From NCBI GenBank assembly GCA_038380435.1, contig JAWZYU010000013.1:10119901-10183900 (forward strand): a stretch of DNA of 64,000 nt, written 5' to 3'. The stretch comes from Ryuthela nishihirai (Eukaryota > Arthropoda > Arachnida > Araneae > Heptathelidae). The notes beneath the pieces were generated by a model. The model saw only the letters and a list, made by a program, of their open reading frames with translations. It ran no database searches and was not told the DNA's origin. Shown one piece after another: positions 45,339 through 58,200 of this stretch (position 1 is the stretch's first letter; each line of letters begins with the position of its first letter). The position numbers and the translations under genes are program-made.

Positions 45339-46242
45339 ATCGTTCCATTCCGAATCCATCGATGCTCATCAGAAATGCGTTCCTCGGCTGTTGCTGTCAA
45401 CCTGGTGTGGCTCGTTGTCATGACAACGAGTTCTTTTTCTCCGGGCGAGATGCAGGGATGCCCCATTCGTTCTCTGACCGTGCCTTGCTCCTGCCAGGAG
45501 AAATCTCGAGGACTCGACGTCTCGTGCGAGAACGCCAATCTTCAAGACCTACGCCAGGCGTTTGAGCACATCGGCCAGACGAAGCAGCAGGTCTGGTATT
45601 TGAAGCTTCGCAACAGCCAGCTGCCCACCTTTCCCGATGACCTCCTGGGAGAGCTTCGCGTCAGCCACTTCATTGCTCTTAACAGCGGCATCTCGAGCAT
45701 CGATGACTCCGCCTTCTCGGGGGTCGTCGACGACCTCGAGTCATTGGATTTCACTCGCAACGCCCTGGAGAGAGTGCCCACAGCGGCCCTCGAGCAACTC
45801 GTTAATCTAGCCTCTCTGAATCTCAACTTCAACAGCATCAAGACCTTGCACGCGGAAGCCTTCCGTGGTCTCATCTCGCTGCTGAGGCTCTCGCTCTTCG
45901 GCAATAGGCTCAAGTTCATCGACAATTTGGCTTTCGTCGGAGTCGGTGGCAACCTCACCCAAGTGAACTTGGGCGACAACCACTTGACGTCAGTTCCCTC
46001 GCAACCCCTTCGGAACCTGACAGTCCTGCAGAAGCTGCAGGTTCAGGAGAACCGCATCACCGCCATCTTCCCCGAGGAGTTTCAAGGAATGGGTGAGAGC
46101 GTCGACACTCTGGAGTTGGCCGGCAACCAGATCGAAGAGCTCCCAGAGAGAACATTTGTCAATCTGCGGATGTTGAGCTCATTGGACCTGGAGAACAATC
46201 AGATCCGACTCATCCATCCCAGAGCTTTCGAAGGCATTGAAA
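45339..46242 (+). CDS. LRR gene exon with 5' UTR piece and coding exon 1
   Basis: TTTTTTTCCCCTTCAG ending at 45338 is a strong splice acceptor, so at least one upstream non-coding exon is expected. The start ATG at 45375 gives the signal peptide directly; upstream in-frame codons to 45339 are open, but no earlier in-frame ATG is seen. An out-of-frame ATG at 45362 opens a 67-codon frame overlapping the true start. The exon ends after the codon position 1 base at 46242 with donor GTAAGC. It codes residues 1-289 plus one base: signal peptide, LRRNT and nine LRRs. It is distinctly GC-richer than the introns. The apparent open frame past 46242 is intron read-through. Confidence 0.92.
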
Positions 46243-49200
46243 GTAAGCCACATCATAAAATAACTCCTGTTATCCCTTGCAATCATTTTGCCCCTATGAA
46301 TTACATTTCGTGTAAGATTATATTTCAGTATATATTTGCGTAAGACGAGATAAGTAAAATGGTAACTAAGCACAGTAAATCAGGAGTTAACTTTCTAGAC
46401 TAACTCGTTGTATTGCCAAGCTCTTGCCTTCATCTCCACCAGTTGAGAGCAGACCCTTAGAGCTCTTTGGCTCGAGCATCAGCACACCGAGAATTTATGC
46501 CAACAGCGAAATTCGCTCCTTTGAAAAAATGCTTATTTTAAGGCAATAATTTTGAAAGACCAGAAGCATTTCGGAGAGCGAGTCATTGGTTATGTCTCAC
46601 TCAGTCAATACCAGTGGATATGCATGCCTGTGTGGATCCTTTGTATTTATGCATGCCTGTGGATCCTCTGTATTTATGCATGTTACGAACTGGCATCAAA
46701 CGGTTAGCGTGCGCAGCTACTAATCAGAAAGACCTGGGTTCAAACCCAGGAAAAGTCATGGGTGTTTACTTTCTTCTGTTTTTCTTCTGCTCAGGTATCG
46801 CCTTCTTCATAGATCATCACTACGGCATCGCCTTATATTGACAGTGCAATGCGGCAAGCGGCTGCTTGACGGGAACATTCCTTTTTTGTTGGCATTACAC
46901 GAATTTAAAATAGTTGTTTGTTTGGTGTTTTATGGCTTCAAGGCCATGCTGCGTTCAACAAGATATGCTGTAAAATAATAAACTGATAAAAGTTATATAC
47001 ACCAGCAACCAAAGTTAAAAGCAACCCACAAAGAGAATAAACGACATAACAATACAGTTATGCATGGAGACAATGGGCGATAAAATGCCCATGTATAAAC
47101 AGAAGCAAAAATGGGTGTACACAATTGTAAAAAAATTCAAAACCGAGATATTTAAAAAATTAAATACATTTAAAATAATCAAGATCTTTTAAAAGTTCGA
47201 ATAATGGAACCCTTAAAAAAAAGTTAAATCGAACTATATTGTCTTGAAATTTAAAGAATGTTTCATAATATTTCCAAATGATTCGAAATGTCGTCAATGA
47301 ACTGTAACCAAAATAAGCCGTTGAATACGATGACTTGTCGACGAATGTTCCGCGACTGCGTAGTGCATACCGACTTATCTTGACAAGTGTTATCTAATCA
47401 TCGCTGTGCCATTCGACGTGTTTTCTAGCGTTCTGTTCATTGAAAGTGGGTTTTATATTATACATTGGAAAATAGGGTTGGGTTGTTTTACCTCTGAGCG
47501 GCACTTTTTTGCACACCATGGGCTAAATGGCCAGGTCACATGGACCCCGAAGGCTCAGAGAAGGTTGGGGGAGGGGACCCACTGGAACAGCTGTTGGAAG
47601 ACAAATGGTAGCCTCCCGTCAAGGCCATCCAGCGTGTTCTTTAACGTGCACAGGGTATGTCTCTCCCACACACGGGGCCACGGCTTAACGTCCCATCCGA
47701 CGGACGGCGGCCTTTTTAAGCCCATCGGTGTCCCCTACTGACCGTGGGCAGGGCGGGGAATTTTGCGGAGATAAATCTCAACGCTGACCCAGCTGGGACT
47801 CGAACCTGGGAACTACAGATTACGAGCCTGGCGCGCTACCGACTGAGTCACCCCCGCCCCATTGGAAAATAGACATCTGCCGAATAGTTTCATTTGTGAG
47901 ACGATGAAGGGCATTCCCAAGTAGAGGTGGCGAGTTTGAGTCCTTATGCAGTCAACAAGCTGCGGGAACGGTATCAATCACGTTTGATCAAATCAAGTCA
48001 GAGACAAATCATGTCTCCCGACTTATTTGTTTCTCGATACCATTCTGAACTTTGCTTGATTTAAAACACGACGTTAGTGCATGTCTGGAAGTCTCGTTTC
48101 AAGCTCCACAATTAGCAGGGGTCTTCACGAAGCTGGCCTTTGTGAACCCGACCAGTACGGTGGGTGTCTGAACTAGAAAGAAAGGAGCATCTAGACTGGG
48201 GTCAGACAACATCGTGATTACACCGAGGAGAATCCATGGTACTCGGTGCTCTTTGACTGATTCAAGCTGAATAATGATCTGTAGGGAGGAGGGGGAATGG
48301 ACGCTCCATCAAACATCATAAGATAGACATTTATGGAGTTTCACATTGGGGGTCGCACAGATCTTTACGTGGTTCGTATCATCACGATGATGATTCAGAG
48401 AGTCCACATCCTCAACTCTTTTGCAGGTGCAATAGAGAACAATTTCGCTTTGCAAGGTGATATTCGAAGTAAACACCGTCAATGAAATGGCCAACACGTG
48501 CACCCGATTTCAGTTCCCTAGAGCATACTTGAGATGCTCTTCAAGAAGGGGTGACTCGTTTTCTCTCTCAACACCCAACACAAGTGGCAAATGGCCCTTC
48601 TGCGCTTCACAGTTAAATGCGTTTTTGGATAACCTCGTACGTCCATATCAGAGAATGTTGTGAGGCTTATATTTCTGTGAAAAATGATCACACACCTTAT
48701 TGGCCCTAAATATGCGTCCCAAGTGGAATGCTATTTTTTTGACCCTGTTGACACCACTCTGATATTTTCGGGGATGATGGACCTTTCGTTACACTTTCAA
48801 AATTAATTCAACACCTTCCTCGCCAACTTTCTAGAACAGCTACTGTTCCAGCAGGCAAACTTTGTGTGCTGTTAGCTCTATCTGAGGCAGTGGTCAACAG
48901 GGACTTCGGTCTTAATAGGGAATGTCCTTATATAAGGAGGACTCTACAAATTAGGAGTAGTTTCTAGGACCCTTCTCTCTACACGGTGCAAATGTAGCAA
49001 AAAAAAAAAACTTTGAATTTCTATAGTTTGTTTTAAAAACCGCACTAATTTATAGGAAAGGTTTAAAAAATCTTTCAAGTTATTGATCCTGGAAATCATT
49101 TTTCCTTTGCCCAAATAGGGAAATGCTACTTTTATTGTATCTGTTGCTGTTCCTTTTATTCCCGTAGCTATCATCTAAATAAAATATCGTTACGATTGTC

Positions 49201-52200
49201 AAGGGACTGGATGGATAGTTAAATCCCAAGTGTAGCATATTCGATTCCTTGCTCTACAGAAGCGGAGAAAATATTAGAAAATGTTGCATGCATCGTAGAG
49301 ATGAGAGATGGCCTTTCTCTCCTCGTTGACAATACGGCCATTCATTCCATGCACTCACTGCTCGTGCGGCCACATGGCTCGCGTCTCTTCCCCTGACACG
49401 GTGGTCGCAAATGGCCCAATAAACAGGATCTCGTGGAGCGGTAACGGAAGGGCACTTTGTGTCCCAAAGTTGGCTCCATGGTTACGTTGTTATTTACCGC
49501 CTTGCACTTGTTGCAGAGACCTGGTTTTCGTCATGGCAACCATCTGGATGATGTCATGGCTCTCGTTACCTCGGAGCGTGCTGCGTCAGAGAGAACGTCA
49601 ACATAGCGCCATTCGGTGGTCATTTCATTGCAGGAGGTTGATGAAGATGAGCTCCATTTAAGGCGAATGGCCATTGAGCGATAGTGTGGGTTTTTTCATT
49701 CGAAAAGTTTCTGTGGCAGTAATGAACATATTTGGAGTCAAATGAGCACAAAGAAATTATGGGGCAAGAATTACGAAATGGTCTCGGATCAGGAGTAATG
49801 ATCCTAATCCTTTTGATTTTGTCGTGGTCATGAATGACTCTGATTCTGGGGTTAAAGCTCATTAGATTGTTCGCTAAGAGCCATTATTTGTCGCGAATGT
49901 GTTTATTATAACTTTTTCTTCTTCTTTTATGCAGACTCTGAGCTTTAAAATAATATTGCGAAGAGTTTTCGTCTTTTACTCTAATTGCAGCTTCCCTGGA
50001 ATGGTTGAAACTCGGAGGCAACAAGTTAGACTCCATCCCGGCTTATGCTCTTCGCAACCTTGACAGACTGCGGCAACTTGACCTACGACAGAACGTCATT
50101 TCGAAGGTCAGCGAAGATGACTTCAAGAATTACGGCCACAATTTGAAATTCGTGTACCTGCAGAAGAACAAGTGAGTGATAGAAAATTCTCTCTTGCCAA
50201 TTCTCGTTTTCAGTCGTCAAGACACCGTGGCAGAGTAATCGATTCACCAACAGGTGTCGACATCGCCAAAATATATCAATTATTCAATTTTGAGAATAAA
50301 TTAGAAATTAAAATACAAGGCGCCCGAGTAAAAATAATGTATTTTTTTTTCAAACAAGCTTTCTTTTCCAATAAATTTCCTAACGAACTTAACTCTTCAG
50401 GGCTTTTGGACTCTTCGCAATCACTTGTTAATCCGTCCTGTTCAGCTGAAAAGACTTCATAATGTGCAAAATTCACCTCTCCTTTTCCATTGAAAAGACT
50501 TCATAATGTGCAAAATTCACCTCTCCTTTTCCATTGAAAAGACTTCATAATGTGCAAAATTCACCTCTCCTTTTCCATTGAAAAGACTTCATAATGTGCA
50601 AAATTCACCTCTCCTTTTCCATTGAAAAGGCTAAAGTAGAGAATCCGCTTTTTTCTCTTAAAAGGAGCATCTTTAAATCTGCTGAATTCTGTTTTCTTAT
50701 CATGCAAAAGTTTAAATGCGAAATTTTCTTATAAATTCTCTTTCCATAATAAAAAAAATTCGTTAATAAAATTGTTCCGCTATCGGGGTTTGGTGGAGGT
50801 GAGAGCACCCGCTTCAATAGACCAATCAGAGACAAGAGAACGGCAACTTTTGTGATTATTTTCATGATGAATTGATGGGGATAAAGAAGTGGGTATAGGG
50901 ATGATGCAATGATCCGATGTCGATTCCATGCAGAATAGAGAGGAAGATCAAACGTTGTTGATTGCGGGGGTAATTTAGGGAAAAGGTTATCGGCGGGTTT
51001 ATCTCGGAGCTGATCAGGAGGTTGATGGAGCGCTCCTACCCCCTTGCCATGTGCTTTGTCGCCGTACTTCCCTTCTTCCAAGATAACTCGTGATTTATCG
51101 TCCCGTCACTGGCACCTTTCGTGTTCGCTCGAAAATCGACGAATGGATGACTCGTGAGAAGAGAATTTAAATCACGTTAATTGCTCTTACCTCACTTCCC
51201 AAGAGGGGGGGGGGGGGGACGTCAGCACACATAACAAGGCTAGCGATCTCCTTTAGAAGCCTTAAGCACCTTCTGCACTCCAGTGGTAACATTTTCATCC
51301 CTTAGGTTATTCGATGAATTCTCCCGAAAGAATGTCAATGCTCCGAAGCATCACTTCGCTCTACTTCAAGACTTCTCTTTAAAGCAATCAACAGTCATTT
51401 GGATAAAGTTGATGCCTCTCATATGAATGGATTCTCTACAAATGCCATAGCATAATAGTCGTTGTTTATGCATGTAGGTTTAGTATTTGTATTAAAAGAA
51501 ATCTTTCAGATTAGTCATCTTAAATGAAATCAAACCTATCAGCGCTGTCGTATCGGTTTGAATCAATGTCTCCTACAACTCAAAACAGCTTTGATTCAAA
51601 AGGAACGGAAATGAGGATTATCGTGGTGGGGATATAAACAGTCGAAAACCTACAATGGTGACTTTGAAAAAAAAATGCGGTGCAATCCGGGGAGACAAAA
51701 ATCACGATATTAATCTGTCCATTGAAATTAGAGGCGACATCACGGTAAAGACACTTTTCATGTATCGTCAATGAAAGACTGGTTTAAGAATTTTCGAGAA
51801 ACAGACAGGGCAGCGATCATCATTCAGCTTCAAGAGAAAGAGACATGGCAGTGATCACCCTTTCACTCGCAGGGGAACAGACAGGAGAGTAATCACCCTT
51901 TCAGTCTCGTGAGAAACAGACAGGGTAGTGAACATCTTTTAGTTGCAGGAGAAACTGATAGGACAGTGATCATCCTTCAGTTGCAAGAAAAACAAATAAG
52001 ACAGTGATCATCCTTCAGTTGCAAGAAAAACAAATAAGACAGTGATCATCCTTCAGTTGCAGGAAAAACAAATAAGACAGTGATCATCCTTCAGTTGCAA
52101 GAAAAACAAATAAGACAGTGATCATCCTTCAGTTGCAAGAAAAACAAATAAGACAGTGATCATTCTTCAGTTGCAGGAAAAACAAATAAGACAGTGATCA

Positions 52201-55200
52201 TTCTTCAGTTGCAAGAAAAACAAATAAGACAGTGATCATCCTTCAGTTGCAAGAAAAACAAATAAGACAGTGATCATCCTTCAGTTGCAAGAAAAACAAA
52301 TAAGACAGTGATCATCCTTCAGTTGCAGGAAAAACAAATAAGACAGTGATCATCCTTCAGTTGCAAGAAAAACAAATAAGACAGTGATCATTCTTCAGTT
52401 GCAGGAAAAACAAATAAGACAGTGATCATTCTTCAGTTGCAAGAAAAACAAATAAGACAGTGATCATCCTTCAGTTGCAAGAAAAACAAATAAGACAGTG
52501 ATCATCCTTCAGTTGCAAGAAAAACAAATAAGACCGTGATCATCCTTCAGTTGCAAGAAAAACAAATAAGACAGTGATCATTCTTCAGTTGCAAGAAAAA
52601 CAAATAAGACAGTGATCATCCTTCAGTTGCAGGAAAAACAAATAAGACAGTGATCATCCTTCAGTTGCAAGAAAAACAAATAAGACAGTGATCATTCTTC
52701 AGTTGCAAGAAAAACAAATAAGACAGTGATCATTCTTCAGTTGCAAGAAAAACAAATAAGACAGTGATCATCCTTCAGTTGCAAGAAAAACAAATAAGAC
52801 AGTGATCATTCTTCAGTTGCAGGAAAAACAAATAAGACAGTGATCATTCTTCAGTTGCAAGAAAAACAAATAAGACAGTGATCATCCTTCAGTTGCAAGA
52901 AAAACAAATAAGACAGTGATCATCCTTCAGTTGCAAGAAAAACAAATAAGACAGTGATCATCCTTCAGTTGCAGGAAAAACAAATAAGACAGTGATCATC
53001 CTTCAGTTGCAAGAAAAACAAATAAGACAGTGATCATCCTTCAGTTGCAAGAAAAACAAATAAGACAGTGATCATTCTTCAGTTGCAAGAAAAACAAATA
53101 AGACAGTGATCATTCTTCAGTTGCAAGAAAAACAAATAAGACAGTGATCATCCTTCAGTTGCAAGAAAAACAAATAAGACAGTGATCATCCTTCAGTTGC
53201 AAGAAAAACAAATAAGACAGTGATCATTCTTCAGTTGCAAGAAAAACAAATAAGACAGTGATCATCCTTCAGTTGCAAGAAAAACAAATAAGACAGTGAT
53301 CATCCTTCAGTTGCAAGAAAAACAAATAAGACAGTGATCATCCTTCAGTTGCAGGAAAAACAAATAAGACAGTGATCATCCTTCAGTTGCAAGAAAAACA
53401 AATAAGACAGTGATCATCCTTCAGTTGCAAGAAAAACAAATAAGACAGTGATCATCCTTCAGTTGCAGGAAAAACAAATAAGACAGTGATCATCCTTCAG
53501 TTGCAAGAAAAACAAATAAGACAGTGATCATCCTTCAGTTGCAAGAAAAACAAATAAGACAGTGATCATCCTTCAGTTGCAGGAAAAACAAATAAGACAG
53601 TAATCATCCTTCAGTTGCAAGAAAAACAAATAAGACAGTGATCATCCTTCAGTTGCAAGAAAAACAAATAAGACAGTGATCATCCTTCAGTTGCAGGAAA
53701 AACAAATAAGACAGTGATCATTCTTCAGCTACAGGAAAAACGAATAAGATTTCAGTCGCATGAGAAACAGACAGAACAGTGATCACCTTTTCAGGACAAC
53801 AGACAGGATAATGATCACCTTTTCAGGACAACAGACAGGATAGTGATCACCATTCAGTTGAAGGAGAAACAGATAGGACAGTGATCACCTTTTCAGGACA
53901 ACAGACAGGATAGTGATCACCTTTTCAGGACAACAGACAGGATAGTGATCACCATTCAGTTGAAGGAGAAACAGATAGGACAGTGATCACCCTTGAGTCG
54001 CAGGATAAACAGACAGGGCAGCGATCACCCTATCAGTGGCAGAATAACAGACAAGAGAGTGATCACCATTATAGTCTTAGGAGAAACAGACAGGACACCG
54101 ATCGCCTTTCGGCTGCAGGTGAAACAAAAAAAGTGATCACTCTTGAGTTGAAGGAGAAATAGCAAGACAGTGATTACCCTTCACTTGCAGGAGAAACAGA
54201 CAGGACAGTGATTACTCTTTCAGTTGGAGGAGAAACAGATAGGACAGTGATCACCCTTCAGTTGAAGGAGAAACAGACTCGTATAATCACCCTTCAATTG
54301 CAGGATAAGCAAATAGGACAGTGATCGCCCTTTAGTCACTGGAGAAAGACAGGACAGTGATCATCATTTCATTTGAAGGAGAAACAGTTTGGGCAGCGAT
54401 TACCCTTCAGTTGCAGGAGAAACAGACAGGAGAGTGCACCCTTTTAGTCGCAGGAGAAACAGATAAGGCAGTGATTACACTTCAGTCGCAAGACTCTCTC
54501 CTTTTGAATGTTCTGTCCGTTTCTCCTACGGCTGAAAGGGTGATCCCTGTCCTGTCTATATGTTGACGAACTGTGTGGCATCCCAAATGTGGCAATCTTT
54601 TGTCCGATGCAGGTGAACAGAAGATCTAGTGATCGTAAGTGACGACAATAATACGAAGGTTAAAATAGAGTATCGATGCCAACAGTTCCGAAGGTTGCTA
54701 CGATCTTAGGTGACGAAAATATCGAATGCTAAAAAATTCCCACATTTCAGAAGGATTGTTCAAATAAACATTTCATTAGATTCAGAAGAAGAGTGAGCTT
54801 GAGCCTCTTTCTGCAACAGCTAAGGAATCGGCTTTCAACCCTGCGACTTGAAAAAAGAGGAAACCAATATTTAGAGTCACCCAAACACACACACACACAT
54901 TTAGATCTTCGTGCTGTATAGAGAGAATTTCAATTTTGATATGTGTTCTAATGAGTGGATTAATTTTTTCCTACTTTTAAAATCACTTAGAAGCATTGTA
55001 ATGTGTGTAAGAATAGATGATGGCCATTTCCTTTTCCCTAATAAATCTCATCTCTTTTAACTATCCTCGTATAAACCTCTTTCATTTACCACAATCTCTC
55101 TCCTTCCATCTTTGAAAAACTTTCGCTTTCGAAAGGTAATCTCTCATTTATTACTTTTTTCTTTCTTCCGCTCTCCTTTTCGGACACTCGACCCAATCTC

Positions 55201-58200
55201 TGAATTACTCTCTCCCTCTACACACAGAGTCTCTTTTTTTTCGCTTTGATTCTTTTTTTCTCACTTTTTAATCTACTTCTTTTCTCGCAGCCTCGATACA
55301 ATCGAGACAAGCGCCTTCGCCGAAATGGATTCCCTCGAGTGGCTCTATCTGCAGTCCAACCAACTCACCGCCGCTCCCTATGAAACGTTTGGCTCCATTT
55401 TGGACACTGTACAAGTTCTTGACCTTCACGGTGAGTAGAGTAAGCTCCTCTTATTTTTCTGTTAGAATAAGCCTACTCAAATGGCACCACGGGAAATTTT
55501 TTGGCTGGCGAAGGATATAAATGCAAAAACAAGAAACTTTATCTGTGGCACACAAAATCTTCTGAAATTTATAAAAGTAAAATGTGGTAATGGTTGCTCA
55601 GTCGGTAGCGCGTCAGGCTCGTAGTCTGCTGTTCACAGGCTTATCTCCACAAAACCTCTACTCTGCGAGAGAGGAAGGGTGCGGAGCAGAAGTTACATTC
55701 CACGTGCTCTCCAAATTGAGCTAGTATTATGTTGAGAATGCAGAGGATCTGGTTATTGCTATACTCGATATTACTTTACTTAAATCTCCTCTCCCGAACA
55801 TTTGATTTAATTAATTAGTTAGAAATTGGTTTTGGGGCTGTTATGACCTATTAGCTAGCAACTTAGAAAGTAATGCGGCAAACGTGATAAAAACAGGAAG
55901 AAAAATAGTCCACAACCAAAATCAAAAAATAAAAAGAGGAAATGATATAATAAATAAGAATGTGAAAATGTATAAGAAAAAAAATTATAAGTAAAAATTA
56001 TTACAAATGCTCCCTCAAGCAGCTGCTTGCCACAAAGGTGGTGAGAAGAGCCTGCCAGATTAATACGCCACAGGTGAAGGTCTGTGAGGATGGCGGGAAC
56101 TCAGCAGAAAAACACCAACATCCATGCCTTACCCGGGTCCCTTTGATCATGCGAACCCAGGTCCCTTTGATCAGTAGCCAAGTGCGCTAACCACTCGGCC
56201 ACGGGACGTATGGACATAAAAATAACACGTGTAGAAAAAAAAATCAACAATTGTAAAATGTAAATTTCAAAGGCAAAACATTATAGACGTTTAAATTATC
56301 CATTAAAATGTAAACATTCCAAGATAGGTGGACAAAAGAAAGACAGTATAAAAGGTGTCGAGTGTAAAGGACTCGGACGGTAATTGATGAGCTGAAGACG
56401 TCGTTCACAGTTAAAAAGCGGTGCATTCAATTAAAATACGTTCGATGGTCAAAATGGGGACACAAAACTTGCCAATATCGGCCCTTAGAAGTAAAAAATG
56501 ACCTATGAGAAGTCAAGCAAGTACAGCTTCCTCCTTGCGATTCTTACAAACAGATGACTCCATGGTTCGGCAACAGGCTTGATCTCAGAGAGCTTGTCAG
56601 TTGTTCAGATCAAGACAGTCGCCACAGTGACCGGAGCTCGACTGAGAAACACTGCCGCAAGTACAGGTATGGAAATGGCAGTAGAGAGCAAGACAGAGAG
56701 AGGAGGTGGGGGGGGGGGGGGGCATCTCCCAAGTCATGACCGGGCACCCAACAAAAGGTAGTCGAGGCTGCTGCCAGACGATGGAGCTGCTGGCGGATCT
56801 TGGAGAGAACCGGGCGAGGCCTCACCGACATCAACGCCTGCAGCCAGCTAAATGTGTTCCAAACACTAGAGAAACGTTTTCTGGATGCTTGGAATATTTC
56901 GAACAAGAAATATTAGACGAATTGAAAACAAATGTTTAAAACATGCAGAAATATTCAAATCGCCTAAGATCACAGTGAGATTATTGCTCGGATAAAGGTT
57001 GCATTACTGTGATTATCATTCTTAGTAAGCGAGATCGTTTCTCAATGAATGAAATGCTTCACTAGGAAAGGGAGAAGTCCTTAAAGCTCTTCCTTTATTT
57101 GTGCACTTGAGGGAGAGGTTGGGGGGGGGGGGGCAGTGACGTTACTACACGTGCTCCGATGCCCCCCGGCGACGAACTTCTCATTATCATTCTCCTTCTG
57201 CTCCATTGTCGTATTGTGACGTCAAACCCAATCGGGGTTTAATTACGTTCATTGATTAGCGTTCGGTGCGTGGCCTGCGGTGACAACGCTAGCCACTGCT
57301 CGCGTCGAGAGATGCGGTTCACGAGACCGGGTGCACGCCGCATCCATCATCACCGGAAATGGGATCCGATTTCTCCCCTCGCAGCGAAAAGGAAGAGGAA
57401 GAAGTGATGCTTTTGGAGCTCGATTTCGCCCTCGGCCACTACTCGTCTGATTATACGCTCCTCCATCAATAAAGACAAAGAATGATCCCTCCCTCCCACC
57501 TCCCTGGCTGCATGAAAACGCCGTGCTCTTCAGCTTCATGCGCAAAGTTTCGCTTTCCCATGGAAATATTACCAACCCGTAGTCAATTGATCAGTCGACT
57601 GTGCGAGGCAGTGTTTCCAATTTCCTGTGGCATTGACTGCCGACGGTCAAATGCCATCGTCTACTGTGTGATTCAAGGTTCAATTGATTCCTGCAAGCAT
57701 CATCAACACAAACTGAGGGAATGTATGTAGAACATTTGCAGATGAAACTAGATTTGGCAAAATATCACTCACAGGCAACGAAGTGGTTTGATCCGAGTTT
57801 AATTAGTGAAAGAGGGAAATACTGCAAGTGATCGGTACAGAGTGGCGCAGCTGTGGGACCGAGACTGCGCACTCGATGCTCCGACATTTCTTGTGAAACT
57901 GATGTTGCTGCAGGGGGTTTTGTTTCCTTTCCTCCCACTTCGTTTACGAATTATTCTGTTTCTAAACAGATAACATTACAGATTCGCCGCTTTTGTTTGT
58001 GGTTTATTAATATTGCAAATTTCAGCCATTCGCTAATAAAACTGACGAATCAATTAATACGGGGATTTATTATCGCCTAGAATATTATTCAATTGAGCTC
58101 GATCATCTCCCTTTGAAGAGACTAATATCCCAGTTTCCTCTGACGCTACGTCACTGCAATGCCCAGTTAGCAGTGTCAACCATCTGAACGCAGCTAGGCT

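Larger units (their letters stand above)
46243..49990 (+). other. Intron 1 of the LRR gene
   Basis: 3.75 kb. Contains a 22-24-bp duplication near 46620-46680 (ATGCATGCCTGTG...GATCC twice), a SINE family 2 copy, an A-rich repeat at about 46918-47460, a SINE family 1 copy and a GC-richer segment at 49300-49660. 47873-49299 is unique sequence in which I recognise nothing; short frames there have no domain. Confidence 0.8.

Noticed and set aside
45542..45979. 145-codon minus-strand frame over the LRR exon
   Set aside because: Shadow of the GC-rich coding exon; the plus strand has clear LRR periodicity.
46243..46343. Extension of the exon 1 reading frame to a stop at 46343
   Set aside because: The LRR pattern ends at the donor GTAAGC at 46243 and continues in phase at 49991; the tail beyond is AT-rich intron sequence.
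50605..51081. 158-codon minus-strand frame in intron 2
   Set aside because: Begins in unique sequence without a domain, ends in the 44-bp repeat, and lies antisense within an intron.
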